Shown one piece after another: positions 1 through 9,061 of a stretch of DNA of 64,000 bases (the first letter of the stretch is position 1; the number at the start of each line of letters is the position of its first letter). Below the pieces are notes generated by a model that did not search any database, was not told where the DNA came from, and saw only the letters and a list, made by a program, of their open reading frames with translations. The position numbers and the translations under genes are program-made. The DNA lies in contig JAFQKE010000030.1 of assembly GCA_017397065.1 (NCBI GenBank), positions 45,050-109,049 of the forward strand, written 5' to 3'. The stretch is from Clostridia bacterium. Its GTDB lineage: Bacteria; Bacillota_A; Clostridia; Oscillospirales; Acutalibacteraceae.

Positions 1-909
1 CTTGATTGGGCAGGTATGTGGCCATTGCACTCATGGTTTTTAACGGCAAAAGCAAAGCCTGAATATGCCTGGCTTAAGGAAGACCCCTTCGGAGAAGCCA
101 AAGATCGCCCCTGCGATATTACCCTGCCTGAAAAAATTGGTCCTTTGGGAATTGCTCTTACTGCCGACCCAAAAAATGCTTCAGCCACCCTTTTGAGCGG
201 CAAAACATTGACCGCTTTGGATGAAAATGAGCTAAAAAAAGTCTTTAGCGGAAATGTTTATATGGATACCTCGGCTCTTTCTGCTTTAGAGGAGTTGGGT
301 CTTGAAAAATGGGCGGGTGTAAAGGTGAATCCAAACCATCTTTCAAGTAAGCCCTGCGTTATGACAGACCATCCCTTTAACGGCACTTTTGCAAATTATT
401 GTTATCGTGGCACTGACAATATAGCGGCAGACACACTTATCCCCTTGGACGATACCGTAGAATGGCTTGGATATCGTGCCAATGTGTTTGGAGAGGGCGA
501 TTTCTGCTATATTTCAAAGTATACAAATGCTTTGGGCGGTAAGGTTATAGTAAACGGATATGATGCTTGGGAATTCCCCGAAAACCCCAATAATCTTTAT
601 CAGTTTAGTTCAATGGCAGAGTGGTTTGATTGCCCCATACGTCTGCGATTTAAAAATAACAATGTTGTCTCCCGAGTTCAGCCTTACATTCGTCTGAATG
701 ATAAAAAAGCGGCGGTTATGTTGCTTAATGCATCATTTGATACCACAAATCCCTTTGAAATTATAATTAAGGGCGAAATGACAAAGGCTGTGCTTATTAC
801 CCGAGATAATGAAGAAATCAATCTTGATTGTTATAGGGAAAACAATCATCTATGTGTAAATATCCCTACTATAGATATGTGGGATATTGCCTTTGTTCTG
901 GCAGAATAA
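1..909 (+). CDS. C-terminal part of a large protein, cut by the window edge
   Basis: The reading frame is already open at base 1, so the first Met seen at base 16 is internal and the true start lies outside the window. About 302 residues remain. I do not recognise a catalytic motif. The stretch is rich in Trp and aromatic residues and ends in a beta-rich segment of the kind that closes large glycoside hydrolases. The gene downstream is a GH106-like hydrolase on the same strand, so a role in glycan breakdown is reasonable, but that rests on context only. The stop is followed by about 175 bases without a gene that carry the next promoter. Confidence 0.7.
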   Translation, partial: LDWAGMWPLHSWFLTAKAKPEYAWLKEDPFGEAKDRPCDITLPEKIGPLGIALTADPKNASATLLSGKTLTALDENELKKVFSGNVYMDTSALSALEELGLEKWAGVKVNPNHLSSKPCVMTDHPFNGTFANYCYRGTDNIAADTLIPLDDTVEWLGYRANVFGEGDFCYISKYTNALGGKVIVNGYDAWEFPENPNNLYQFSSMAEWFDCPIRLRFKNNNVVSRVQPYIRLNDKKAAVMLLNASFDTTNPFEIIIKGEMTKAVLITRDNEEINLDCYRENNHLCVNIPTIDMWDIAFVLAE

Positions 910-1018
910 AGGCAAAGAGCTTCAAAAGAGGTTAATATCTACATATTATGTAGCGGCAGAGCAAATAATGGGTTCTGTTTATATCTATTTTAAATAGGTT
1001 CGGTTTTGGACTTGGGGC

Positions 1019-1048
1019 TGGACAAAAAAACTCAAAATATTATATAAT
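1019..1048 (+). promoter_or_regulatory. Probable sigma-A promoter of the GH106-like gene
   Basis: TGGACA at 1019-1024 and TATAAT at 1043-1048 are separated by 18 bases. The -10 box is perfect and the -35 box matches at most positions. It lies about 37 bases upstream of the start codon at 1085. Confidence 0.5.
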
Positions 1049-1084
1049 GAATAAAAATGTATCTAATTGCAAGGAGCAAGTGTT

Positions 1085-4030
1085 ATGAACAAAGATTTTT
1101 TGAAAAATCCACCTAAAAAATATCGTCCGGCACCATTCTGGTCGTGGAATGAAAAGCTCACCCCTGAGGAAACCGCAAATCAGGTAGAGCTTATGGAAAA
1201 AGCCGGTCTTGGCGGATTCTTTATGCATGCCAGAGGCGGACTTCAGACCGAATATTTAAAGAAAGATTGGTTTGATAATATAAAATCGGCAAGTGATAAA
1301 GCGGGCGAAACCGGTATGCTTGCATGGGGATATGATGAAAACGGTTGGCCGAGCGGTTTCGGTTGTGGAGCTGTAAACGGTCTTGGTGTAGAGTATCAGC
1401 AAAAATATCTTCGATGCGAGGAAACTGAGAGTCCCAAAACCACCGAACGCACCATTGCAAATATGCAGTATGGCTCAAAAAATCTTCTTTTTTATTATGA
1501 CGTTAACCCGTTCTATGTGGACGTAATGAACAAAAAGGTTATTGCTGAATTTTTAAAGAGTACACACGAAAAATACATAGATGCTTTGGGTGCAAGTCTT
1601 GGCGGAATGGTAGGCTTTTTTACAGATGAGCCTCAGGTCTCCCGTAACGGCTATCCTTGGTCGTTCATTTTGGACGAGGAGTACAAAATGGCCTATGGCG
1701 ACAGCCTTTTAAGCAATCTTCCTGCACTTTTTTGTGATGATGCAGAGGGCTGTACCGTTGTTCGTTATCGCTATTGGAAACTGGTGCGTGACCTTTTCAC
1801 CGCCGCCTTTAACGAGCAGATTTATGCTTGGTGCAAGGAGCATAATCAGCTTTATACCGGTCATATGACCTGTGAGGAGGATTTCTGGAGTCATATGCAG
1901 TGCAGCGGTAGCGCTATGCCCAATTATGAGTTTATGGATATTCCGGGTATGGACCATTTGGGCAGAATGCTTGCCGAAATCACCACCATTATGCAGGTGA
2001 CTTCAGCAGCAAATCAGCTTGGCAAAAAGCAAATTTTATCCGAAACATTTGCTCTTTGTGGCTGGAATGTAAGCTTTGAGGAGCTGCGTTGGATTTATGA
2101 ATCTCAAATGGTAAGGGGAATTAACTATCTCTGCCAGCATTTACAGGGCTATAGCCTGCGTGGTATTCGCAAGCGTGATTATCCTGCTTCGCTTTACCGC
2201 CATCAGCCTTGGTGGAAGGATTATCGTGCTTTCAATGATATGGTAAGCCGAATTGGTATGCTCATTGCCGAGGGTGAAGTGGATTATAATGTTTTGCTGC
2301 TACATAGCGTGGAGAGCGGCTGGCTTACCTATAATGATAATAATCCCAATTCCCAAAATATTACCAATGCAAAATGTGATGAGCTAAAAAAGGTTATGGA
2401 GATTTTAGAGCGTGCACAGATTAACTATCATTTAGGCGATAACAAGCTGATTGAACGCCACGGAAGTGTAGAAAACGCCCTCTTTAAAATTGGCACACAG
2501 AGTTATAAGGTTGTTATCGTTCCGCCTGCGGAATGCTTTGGCAAGGATACCTTTGAAGCTTTAAAGGAGTTTAATTCTCAAGGCGGCAAGATTCTATTTA
2601 CCGAAAAAATGCCCACCTTTATTGATGGCGAGCCTACCGATAAGTGGCAGAATACTTTTGGTGATTGCGAAGTAGTAAATCGCAATAATTTGCCGGAATA
2701 TATCCCCGACGATTGCAGAAAAATAAAGCTGGATTATGCAGAGCATAACAGCAAAACGGTGCTGACCCTTGCAAGAAACTTTGCTGAAGATAATATGACA
2801 ATGCACTACCTTGTGAATCCCAACAATGAAAAAATTGAGTTCACTGCTACAGCAAAGGGTAAAAGCGGTTGCATTTTTAATGCCGAAACAGGCGAAACCT
2901 CTCCGTTATGCTTTGAGACTACCGAAGATGAGCTTAAATTTAGCGGCACGCTGGAAAAGCGTGGCAGTATGGTTGTGTTTATTTACGGTGATGCTTCTTA
3001 TCAGTCGGCAGTAAAAGAGGATAAAAACCTCATTCCGTTAGAGCTTTTTGGCGAATGGGAAATAGCATCGGCCGATGACAACTCCCTCACTTTAGATTAC
3101 TGTGATTTGTATGCAAACGGAGAAGCGAAAGGCAAAAATATCCCTGTGAGCGACGTGCAGGAAATCCTCGCAGCCTATGGTGAAAAGGTGAATGCTGAGG
3201 TTGTATTTAAATTCGAGGTTGACAGTGCAGATTTTAAAAATTGCAAGCTTTTGATAGAAACACCCGAAATTTTCACAATTTTTGTAAATGGCGAAAAGGT
3301 TGATAAAACCGATTTGGGCTTTTTACACGACCCTGCATTCCGTCTTATTGATATTCGCAGATTCGTTAAAGAGGGAAGTAATGAAATTAAGCTTTGCTGT
3401 GATTTTGTTCAAAGCGAAGCCGTTTATCAAAATATGAGAAACTCTTTGATTTTTGAATCGGAGAAAAACAAACTCACCTATGATATGGAGATTGAGGCTG
3501 TTTACATTGTGGGTGATTTTGCGGTTAAATCCAAAACTCCTTTTGAAAAAATTGAAAGAGGGGCTCTTCGTACCGACGGAGGATTTTACATTACCTCTGC
3601 ACCAAAAACTATCACCGATGGAAATATTGCCGAGCAGGGTTATCCCTTCTTTGCGGGCAGTATGACCTTTAAAAAGACTATTAGTTTATCGGCAGAACAG
3701 GCTAAAAACCGTGAGATTAGATTCGGTGGTCTTTGCTCTACTGTTACCGATGTTAAGGTAAACGGCAAATCAGCCGGCAAGGTTATGTGGCAGCCCTACA
3801 CCGTGGATTTAAGCGGTCTTTTAGCTGAGGGTGATAATGAAATTGAGATAACCGTTACAGGTAATCTTCGCAATTTGTTAGGACCTTTCCATCTTGCCGA
3901 GGGTGAATCCTACTGGGTAGCACCGCCGCAGTTCATACACAATTCTCCCATATGGGTAGGCGGCGAAAACAAAGACTGGGTAGATAGCTACTGCTTTGTT
4001 AAGTTTGGCTTGGATTTTTATTCTGAATAG
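1085..4030 (+). CDS. GH106-like glycoside hydrolase (alpha-L-rhamnosidase-type)
   Basis: This 981-residue protein starts with a segment containing PAPFWSWN, GGFFMHARGG and WGYDENGWPSG, the layout I associate with the N-terminal barrel of GH106-like hydrolases of gut bacteria. The C-terminal third looks like a galactose-binding jelly roll (LLAEGDNEIEITVTGNLRN). GH106 members remove alpha-L-rhamnose from plant polysaccharides; the substrate here cannot be read from sequence. There is no signal peptide, so the enzyme should be cytoplasmic and act on imported oligosaccharides. The frame can be extended to a TTG at 1067, but AAGGAGC at 1071-1077 sits 7-8 bases before the ATG at 1085, which decides the start. 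A dehydrogenase gene follows after 58 bases and may be co-transcribed. Confidence 0.75.
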   Translation: MNKDFLKNPPKKYRPAPFWSWNEKLTPEETANQVELMEKAGLGGFFMHARGGLQTEYLKKDWFDNIKSASDKAGETGMLAWGYDENGWPSGFGCGAVNGLGVEYQQKYLRCEETESPKTTERTIANMQYGSKNLLFYYDVNPFYVDVMNKKVIAEFLKSTHEKYIDALGASLGGMVGFFTDEPQVSRNGYPWSFILDEEYKMAYGDSLLSNLPALFCDDAEGCTVVRYRYWKLVRDLFTAAFNEQIYAWCKEHNQLYTGHMTCEEDFWSHMQCSGSAMPNYEFMDIPGMDHLGRMLAEITTIMQVTSAANQLGKKQILSETFALCGWNVSFEELRWIYESQMVRGINYLCQHLQGYSLRGIRKRDYPASLYRHQPWWKDYRAFNDMVSRIGMLIAEGEVDYNVLLLHSVESGWLTYNDNNPNSQNITNAKCDELKKVMEILERAQINYHLGDNKLIERHGSVENALFKIGTQSYKVVIVPPAECFGKDTFEALKEFNSQGGKILFTEKMPTFIDGEPTDKWQNTFGDCEVVNRNNLPEYIPDDCRKIKLDYAEHNSKTVLTLARNFAEDNMTMHYLVNPNNEKIEFTATAKGKSGCIFNAETGETSPLCFETTEDELKFSGTLEKRGSMVVFIYGDASYQSAVKEDKNLIPLELFGEWEIASADDNSLTLDYCDLYANGEAKGKNIPVSDVQEILAAYGEKVNAEVVFKFEVDSADFKNCKLLIETPEIFTIFVNGEKVDKTDLGFLHDPAFRLIDIRRFVKEGSNEIKLCCDFVQSEAVYQNMRNSLIFESEKNKLTYDMEIEAVYIVGDFAVKSKTPFEKIERGALRTDGGFYITSAPKTITDGNIAEQGYPFFAGSMTFKKTISLSAEQAKNREIRFGGLCSTVTDVKVNGKSAGKVMWQPYTVDLSGLLAEGDNEIEITVTGNLRNLLGPFHLAEGESYWVAPPQFIHNSPIWVGGENKDWVDSYCFVKFGLDFYSE

Positions 4031-4088
4031 CTCGGCACAGTCGGTTTGGCTAAGGTAATAAAAATTTCAAAGAGGAGGCGAAGGCGAT

Positions 4089-4817
4089 ATGTCAAAGTCC
4101 GTTTTAATTACAGGCGGTTCAAGGGGAATCGGTGCCGCAACAGCCATTCATTTTGCCAGAATGGGTTACAAGGTTGCCATAACCTATAATAGGTCGGAGG
4201 AGGCCGCAAAGGCACTTAAACAAACAATGCTCCTAAATAATACCGAGTTTGTTGCAATTAAAGCCGACTGTAAAAACCCCTTTCAAATTGAGTCGGCGGT
4301 AAAGCAAACCTTGGTTGCCTTCGGTTCACTTGATGTTATGGTAAATAACGCAGGTATTGCTATGCAAAAGCTGATTACCCAAACCACAGATGATGACTGG
4401 CAGAATATACTGAACACAAATTTAAGCGGAGTTTTTTATGGTTGTCGTGAGGCCGCCAAGGCTATGGTGGCCAAGGGCAGGGGGAGTATAGTCAACATCT
4501 CATCTATATGGGGTGTGTCAGGGGCTTCAATGGAGGTTGCCTATTCCGCCACCAAGGCCGGAATAATCGGTCTTACAAAGGCACTCGCCAAGGAGCTTGG
4601 GCCTAGTGGTATTCGGGTAAACTGTGTTGCTCCGGGTGTTATTGATACCGATATGAATTCTAATTTAGATTTAAACACCTTTGCCGAGCTTGCCGATTCT
4701 ACGGCACTTGGTCGAATTGGCACGCCCGATGAGGTGGCAAGGGCAATTTACTACCTTGCGAATGATGCTGATTTTATAACAGGTCAGGTGCTTGGTACCG
4801 ATGGCGGTTATTTTTAG
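4089..4817 (+). CDS. SDR family oxidoreductase (FabG-like)
   Basis: This is a 242-residue classical short-chain dehydrogenase/reductase. Visible motifs are the NAD(P) loop TGGSRGIG (residues 8-15), NNAG (86-89), the catalytic Ser in NISS (138-139), Tyr152 and Lys156 in AYSATKAG, and the PG motif near 183. Length and motif spacing match 3-oxoacyl-ACP reductase FabG, but the gene stands beside a glycoside hydrolase rather than fatty-acid genes, so a sugar or sugar-acid dehydrogenase is equally plausible. An AGAGGAGG ribosome site precedes the ATG. A strong hairpin terminator follows at 4850. Confidence 0.9.
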   Translation: MSKSVLITGGSRGIGAATAIHFARMGYKVAITYNRSEEAAKALKQTMLLNNTEFVAIKADCKNPFQIESAVKQTLVAFGSLDVMVNNAGIAMQKLITQTTDDDWQNILNTNLSGVFYGCREAAKAMVAKGRGSIVNISSIWGVSGASMEVAYSATKAGIIGLTKALAKELGPSGIRVNCVAPGVIDTDMNSNLDLNTFAELADSTALGRIGTPDEVARAIYYLANDADFITGQVLGTDGGYF

Positions 4818-4849
4818 GATTCAATTTTAATTCATAATTATAGAAAAAC

Positions 4850-4885
4850 AGCACCCTTAGTCATCGACTAAGGGTGCTGAACTAT
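4850..4885. terminator. Bidirectional terminator between the SDR gene and the zinc-ribbon gene
   Basis: AGCACCCTTAG at 4850-4860 pairs perfectly with CTAAGGGTGCT at 4868-4878 around a 7-base loop. A T-run follows on the plus strand (CTATTTTTG), and on the minus strand the stem is followed by GTTTTTC. It lies between two convergent genes. Confidence 0.85.
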
Positions 4886-4910
4886 TTTTGCATTAAGTTA
4901 AGTTTTATAA

Positions 4911-5489
4911 TTACTGGCCACAGTTGGGGCAAATACCATTAGGAGCTTTGGGAGAACCGCAGTTGGGGCAGAAACCGCCAGCATTAGCACCACCAAAAGT
5001 CTGCTGAGAAGCCTTAGGAGTAGCGTAATCAGAAGCTACAGGACTTCCAAAGGGGGAAGTGGAATCATCACCATCATTCTGATTTTTAAGCTTATTGTTA
5101 ATCTGAATGATGTTTTTAATGGCAAGAATTGTCATCATAATGAACTCGTAAGTAATGCGAACTGCGATAGGGCCTAAAATCATAAGTAACAGACCGTTAT
5201 AACCTACCCAATCACCGGTGCCATAGTAACTTCTTTCGAATGAGAATAAGGAGAAGAAACCGAATACAAGAACAAAAGAGGTGGCAAGTATGTAGAAGAA
5301 CTGGAAGATCTTTTCAATAATAAGGAATTTAAAATTGCAAAGATCGTGCAAGAATTTGCCAAAGCCATTAAGCTTAGCTCTTTTCTTGTCGGGTGTGATG
5401 AACACAAATGCTAAAACTGCTGCTGCGATAGAAATAAGTAGGCAGAGAATACCTATTGCGGTTGTTGCTTCAGAAGAACCAAAAATCAT
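4911..5489 (-). CDS. Membrane protein with C-terminal zinc ribbon
   Basis: The 192-residue protein has hydrophobic segments near residues 8-31, 60-84 and 98-125, then a charged Asn/Ser/Pro-rich linker and a C-terminal zinc ribbon of the form CPNCG-x7-CPNCG. Such tails occur on many Clostridia membrane proteins of unknown role. No enzymatic motif is visible. It is transcribed alone from a perfect consensus promoter and ends at the shared terminator at 4850. Function is unknown. Confidence 0.8.
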   Translation of the reverse strand: MIFGSSEATTAIGILCLLISIAAAVLAFVFITPDKKRAKLNGFGKFLHDLCNFKFLIIEKIFQFFYILATSFVLVFGFFSLFSFERSYYGTGDWVGYNGLLLMILGPIAVRITYEFIMMTILAIKNIIQINNKLKNQNDGDDSTSPFGSPVASDYATPKASQQTFGGANAGGFCPNCGSPKAPNGICPNCGQ

Positions 5490-5538
5490 AATAAAAAACC
5501 TCCATTTGAGCGATTTTTTCGCCCTTAAATTTTATTTA

Positions 5539-5567
5539 ATTATATCACCGGTTAAAATGAATGTCAA
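5539..5567 (-). promoter_or_regulatory. Consensus sigma-A promoter of the zinc-ribbon gene
   Basis: On the minus strand TTGACA (5567-5562) and TATAAT (5544-5539) are separated by exactly 17 bases. Both boxes are perfect matches. Confidence 0.85.
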
Positions 5568-5603
5568 TAAAATTGGCCACATTATTTTAAAAAATTCGTC
5601 ATA

Positions 5604-6767
5604 TTATTTTAAAATTTTGCTTTTTTCGATTTCATAAATTGCGGCCTTAATTTTGTCCGGGGGCAGAGTGAGTGCGAAACGCACAAAACCCTCACCAAGC
5701 GGGCCAAAGCTGCAACCCGGAGTACAAATAACGCCACATTGCTCCAAAAGTTCAATACAAAACTCCATACTGTCGGTGTAACCATTCGGCAGAGGAGCCC
5801 ACACAAACATGCTGCCCTTGCTTTTGGGTATGCTCCAACCTATTTTGGAAAGTCCGTCACAAAGGGTGTTGCGTCTTTCTTCATAGAGCTTGTTTTGTGT
5901 TTTAACCGAATCTAAGGGGCCTTTCAGTGCGGCGATTGCGGCATATTGAAGAGGTAAAAACATACCAAAATCAATTTGACTGCGAAGCTTTTTAAATTCG
6001 GCAACCACGTCGGGTCTTCCAATAAGGAAGCTTATTCTACCTCCGGTAACATTAAAGCTTTTAGAAAGGCTGAAAAATTCCACACCAACATCCATAGCAC
6101 CCGGAATATTCAAAAAGCTGTTTCCTTTAACACCATCAAAAATAATGTCACTGTAGGCGTTGTCGTGAATGATGAGAATGTCATATTTTTTGGCAAATGC
6201 AACTATCTTTTCATAAAGCTCAGGGGTACCAATACTTCCAACGGGATTAGCCGGCAATGAAACAATCATATATTTTGCTTTTACTGCAACATCTTCGGGA
6301 ATGGAATCAACATCGGGCAAAAATCCGTTTTCCTTTGTCATAGGATAATAATAAGGCTCGGCTCCTGCCATTTTTGCACCCGCAATAAAAACGGGGTAGC
6401 AGGGTGTTGGCAGTAAAACGGTATCTCCCTCATCACAAAGAACCATACCTATATGCCCCATACCCTCTTGGCTTCCGTTACAGCTAGTAACCTGATCAGG
6501 GGTTATTGTTAAATTAAATCTGCGTTTATAATAGTCGCAAACAGCAGATAAAAGTTCAGGCAAATCCCCCAAGCTATAATGCCAATTTTTGCTGTCCATA
6601 GCGGCATCAGCCAAGGCTTTTTTTATGTGATTAGGGGTTTCAAAGTCGGGTGTACCTACGCTAAGATTATAAACTGTACGTCCCTCATCAATAAGCTTTT
6701 GCTTTTTTTGATTTAATGCGGCAAAAATTTCATCGCCAAAGCGATCCATTCTTTTAGAAAACTTCAT
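5604..6767 (-). CDS. Class I/II PLP-dependent aminotransferase
   Basis: The 387-residue protein is a fold-type I aminotransferase of the aspartate or LL-diaminopimelate aminotransferase group. The PLP lysine is Lys236 in SLSKSFNVTGGR; the cofactor-contacting DNAYSD motif (202-207), Asn174 in LPANP and the substrate-carboxylate Arg in EGFVRFAL are present. It probably moves an amino group between an amino acid and 2-oxoglutarate; substrate is not resolvable. It could supply the last step of Phe/Tyr synthesis, because the aro operon at 51.5-59.8 kb contains no aminotransferase, but it is not linked to that operon. It is monocistronic behind a consensus promoter. Confidence 0.9.
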   Translation of the reverse strand: MKFSKRMDRFGDEIFAALNQKKQKLIDEGRTVYNLSVGTPDFETPNHIKKALADAAMDSKNWHYSLGDLPELLSAVCDYYKRRFNLTITPDQVTSCNGSQEGMGHIGMVLCDEGDTVLLPTPCYPVFIAGAKMAGAEPYYYPMTKENGFLPDVDSIPEDVAVKAKYMIVSLPANPVGSIGTPELYEKIVAFAKKYDILIIHDNAYSDIIFDGVKGNSFLNIPGAMDVGVEFFSLSKSFNVTGGRISFLIGRPDVVAEFKKLRSQIDFGMFLPLQYAAIAALKGPLDSVKTQNKLYEERRNTLCDGLSKIGWSIPKSKGSMFVWAPLPNGYTDSMEFCIELLEQCGVICTPGCSFGPLGEGFVRFALTLPPDKIKAAIYEIEKSKILK

Positions 6768-6804
6768 TTTTTTCGTTCCTTTGGATTAAAATAACATAAC
6801 TATA

Positions 6805-6833
6805 ATTATACAGAATTAAAAAGAAGATGTCAA
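6805..6833 (-). promoter_or_regulatory. Consensus sigma-A promoter of the aminotransferase
   Basis: TTGACA (6833-6828) and TATAAT (6810-6805) on the minus strand are spaced by 17 bases, both perfect. Confidence 0.85.
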
Positions 6834-6874
6834 TAATCACAAAAAACTATATATTAAATTTACGAAACCGCATA

Positions 6875-6903
6875 TTGAAATAGAACAAAAATAGTGTTAT
6901 AAT
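6875..6903 (+). promoter_or_regulatory. Sigma-A promoter of the Sel1-like gene
   Basis: TTGAAA (6875-6880) and TATAAT (6898-6903) are spaced by 17 bases, 57 bases before the start codon. Confidence 0.75.
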
Positions 6904-6960
6904 TAAAAATAGTTAAGTTCCTGTTAATGTTAAACAAATTTAAACGGGGTAGGTTATATT

Positions 6961-7461
6961 ATGCCTTTATTTTCCAGAATGACCTTAGATGAGGCCTTCA
7001 ATTTGCTTCTTAACCGAAAAATTATTGCAAGCGAGTTCAAGCAGGCCAGCAAGCGTATTAACAGATTAAAAGATAATGATTGGCGGCTTTGGTTTGGTAG
7101 ATTTTTGCTCTTTGTGCGTTCCGATGCTAAAAATTATCGTTTTACGGATGCATTGCTTTGTTTAGAGGAGTGCGAGCGTTTGATTAAAAGCTCTGAAAAC
7201 CCTGAAGACGATAAAGAGTTTTTAAAGTTGATAGATAATGAGTCGTTGTTTTTGGTTTTTAAGTTTTACTATGAAGCAACGGGACTTAATTCATTAGCAT
7301 TGCTTTTGGCTCGTTTCTATCAAAATGGCTGGGGCGTTAAAGTGGATATGGAAAAGGCTTATGAGTTTGCAAAAACAGCCTCTAATATGAAGGATACCGA
7401 GCCCATTTATCTGCTGGCACAGGAAGTTTTAAATTCAATAATGTTGAGCATTTCAAAATGA
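6961..7461 (+). CDS. Sel1/TPR-like repeat protein of unknown function
   Basis: The 166-residue protein is mostly helical. Near residues 112-145 it contains the Sel1-repeat pattern: ALLLARFYQNGWGV followed by DMEKAYEFAKTA. Sel1 repeats are protein-protein interaction units. There is no signal peptide or membrane segment, so it should be cytoplasmic. It stands alone between its own promoter and a hairpin terminator, and neighbours give no clue to a partner. Confidence 0.7.
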   Translation: MPLFSRMTLDEAFNLLLNRKIIASEFKQASKRINRLKDNDWRLWFGRFLLFVRSDAKNYRFTDALLCLEECERLIKSSENPEDDKEFLKLIDNESLFLVFKFYYEATGLNSLALLLARFYQNGWGVKVDMEKAYEFAKTASNMKDTEPIYLLAQEVLNSIMLSISK

Positions 7462-7463
7462 TA

Positions 7464-7508
7464 AAAACCTCGTTATTATGGTCAAAAGACCACGATGACG
7501 AGGTTTTG
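7464..7508. terminator. Bidirectional terminator (Sel1-like gene / rsmI group)
   Basis: AAAACCTCGT at 7464-7473 pairs with ACGAGGTTTT at the right end, with a second inner stem (GGTC/GACC). On the minus strand the hairpin is followed by a T-rich run (TTTTTATCATTTT), so it should stop the leftward rsmI transcript; on the plus strand it follows the Sel1-like gene. Confidence 0.75.
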
Positions 7509-7560
7509 ATTATTATGGGTTTATAAACAAGATTTTTATAGGTTACTAAGGCGAATGGCA

Positions 7561-8382
7561 TCAGACAATCAGCTTATATATGTCACTTTTTTTAAGTCCT
7601 GATTCCTTTGCCGCAAGCTTGGCGGCGTTGGATGCCGATTCGCCGTTTTGCTGTAGCTTTTTGGCATAGTCAACAGCCTCATCAAGTGTCATTGTTTCTT
7701 CCGCTTTTGGCTCTGCTCCCTTTATAATCATAACATATTCGCCTTTAGGTGGAGTTATTTCAAAATCAGATAAAGCTTTGGAAAAAGTTGTGTGGATAAC
7801 CGTTTCGTGAAGCTTTGTAAGCTCCTTACAAAGGGCGATTTCTCTTTCTCCAAATGCTTCCAACATATCTTTAAGCGTGTATATGAGTTTATGAGGAGCC
7901 TCATAAAAAATAAGGGTGCGTGTATCGTCCTTTAACATTTCAAGATGCTCTTTTCGGCTCTGTCTTGCGGTAGATAAAAAACCCTCAAAACTGAATCTGC
8001 CGCTCGGCATACCCGATATTGCAAGGGCGGTTATAACTGCACTGGGGCCGGGAACGGATGATACCGTAATATTGTTTTGATAAGCCAAACGAACCAAATC
8101 CTCACCCGGGTCAGATATGGCAGGCATACCTGCGTCGGTAACAAGGGCACAGCTTTCGCCGCCAAGCAGACGGGAAATTATTTTCTCCCCGCTTGAGATA
8201 TGGTTGTGCTCGTGATAGCTTATCATAGGGGTGCTTATCTCAAATTTGTTAAGCAGCTTTAAGGTTACTCTGGTATCCTCAGCGGCTATAAAATCTACCT
8301 TTTCTAAAATCTCTTTGGCACGGGGCGAAAAATCTCCCAGATTGCCAATGGGAGTACCAACTATATATAAAATTCCTGCCAT
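7561..8382 (-). CDS. rsmI: 16S rRNA (cytidine(1402)-2'-O)-methyltransferase RsmI
   Basis: The 273-residue protein opens with LYIVGTPIGNLGDFSPRA and carries AEDTR, SYHEHN and VTDAGMPAISDPG, all diagnostic of RsmI in the tetrapyrrole-methylase fold. It uses SAM to methylate the ribose 2'-oxygen of C1402 in 16S rRNA. The C-terminal helical domain (LDEAVDYAKKL onward) is full length. It is the last gene of the leftward group, and the decayed XRE gene ends immediately upstream, overlapping its ribosome-site region. Confidence 0.95.
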   Translation of the reverse strand: MAGILYIVGTPIGNLGDFSPRAKEILEKVDFIAAEDTRVTLKLLNKFEISTPMISYHEHNHISSGEKIISRLLGGESCALVTDAGMPAISDPGEDLVRLAYQNNITVSSVPGPSAVITALAISGMPSGRFSFEGFLSTARQSRKEHLEMLKDDTRTLIFYEAPHKLIYTLKDMLEAFGEREIALCKELTKLHETVIHTTFSKALSDFEITPPKGEYVMIIKGAEPKAEETMTLDEAVDYAKKLQQNGESASNAAKLAAKESGLKKSDIYKLIV

Positions 8383-8393
8383 TTTGGAGCTCC

Positions 8394-8583
8394 TTTAATA
8401 AGTCTTCAAGTTCTAAAATATAATCAACCGAAACATTATAAAATTCAGCAAGCTTTATAAGTGCTTTGGCTTAGCTTGGAATGTCTAAAAAAACGCTTTC
8501 TTATTTGGAATATGCTACTTGACTTATATTTAGTGTTTTGGATAACGGTTTTTGGTTTGAGGCTTTTCTTACCTTTAAAGCGG
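8394..8583 (-). pseudogene. Decayed XRE-family repressor gene
   Basis: Reading the minus strand in one frame from just after the rpiB stop gives LKVRKASNQ, then KTLNISQVAYSK, a stop codon where the family has Tyr (TAA for TAT/TAC), then ES, LDIPS, a second stop, and finally ALIKLAEFYNVSVDYILEL. This follows the order of an XRE helix-turn-helix domain (recognition helix, conserved K-Y-E, then the LIKLAEFYNVS-DYIL end) but with two in-frame stops and short losses in the middle. About 60 codons remain, which is most of a stand-alone HTH domain. I read it as a regulator gene inactivated recently enough for the HTH end to stay nearly perfect. Confidence 0.7.
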
Positions 8584-8585
8584 TA

Positions 8586-9029
8586 TTATTCTCCCTTTTC
8601 AATGGCGGTTATCATATCAACTCGGCGTTGGTGTCTGCCGCCTTCATACTCGGCGTTTAAAAATTCCTCAACAATCATTTCGGCCATTGCCTGACCAACA
8701 ACCCTTGCACCAAATGCAATAATATTTGCGTTGTTGTGCTGGCGGGTGAGCCTTGCAGAATAGGGCTCGGAGCAAACTGCCGCACGGATTCCCTTAACCT
8801 TGTTGGCGGCAAGAGAAATACCTATGCCGGTGCCGCAAATGAGTATACCAAGGTCACATTCGCCGCCTGCAACGGCTTTTGCAACCTTTTCGCCGTAGAT
8901 GGGATAATCGCAGGATTCTGATGAATCGGTACCGAAGTTTACCACTTCGTACCCCTTTGCTTCAACGTATTTTGTGATGTGATTTTTAAGCTCTACAGCT
9001 ACGTGGTCATTTCCTATTGCTATTTTCAT
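8586..9029 (-). CDS. rpiB: Ribose 5-phosphate isomerase B
   Basis: The 147-residue RpiB/LacAB-type isomerase interconverts ribose 5-phosphate and ribulose 5-phosphate in the pentose phosphate pathway. The catalytic Cys65 lies in LICGTGIGISLAANK, the base His98 in RQHNNAN, and the N-terminal GNDHVAVELK and DYPIYG motifs are in place. Length is typical. It lies in the leftward group between pgeF and the decayed repressor gene. Confidence 0.95.
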   Translation of the reverse strand: MKIAIGNDHVAVELKNHITKYVEAKGYEVVNFGTDSSESCDYPIYGEKVAKAVAGGECDLGILICGTGIGISLAANKVKGIRAAVCSEPYSARLTRQHNNANIIAFGARVVGQAMAEMIVEEFLNAEYEGGRHQRRVDMITAIEKGE

Positions 9030-9061
9030 TTTTATTGCTCCTTTATGTGCTATTGATTTTG

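Noticed and set aside
8461..8694. 77-residue plus-strand frame over the rpiB-rsmI gap
   Set aside because: It is the antisense of the decayed XRE gene and the rpiB end, both of which are better supported.
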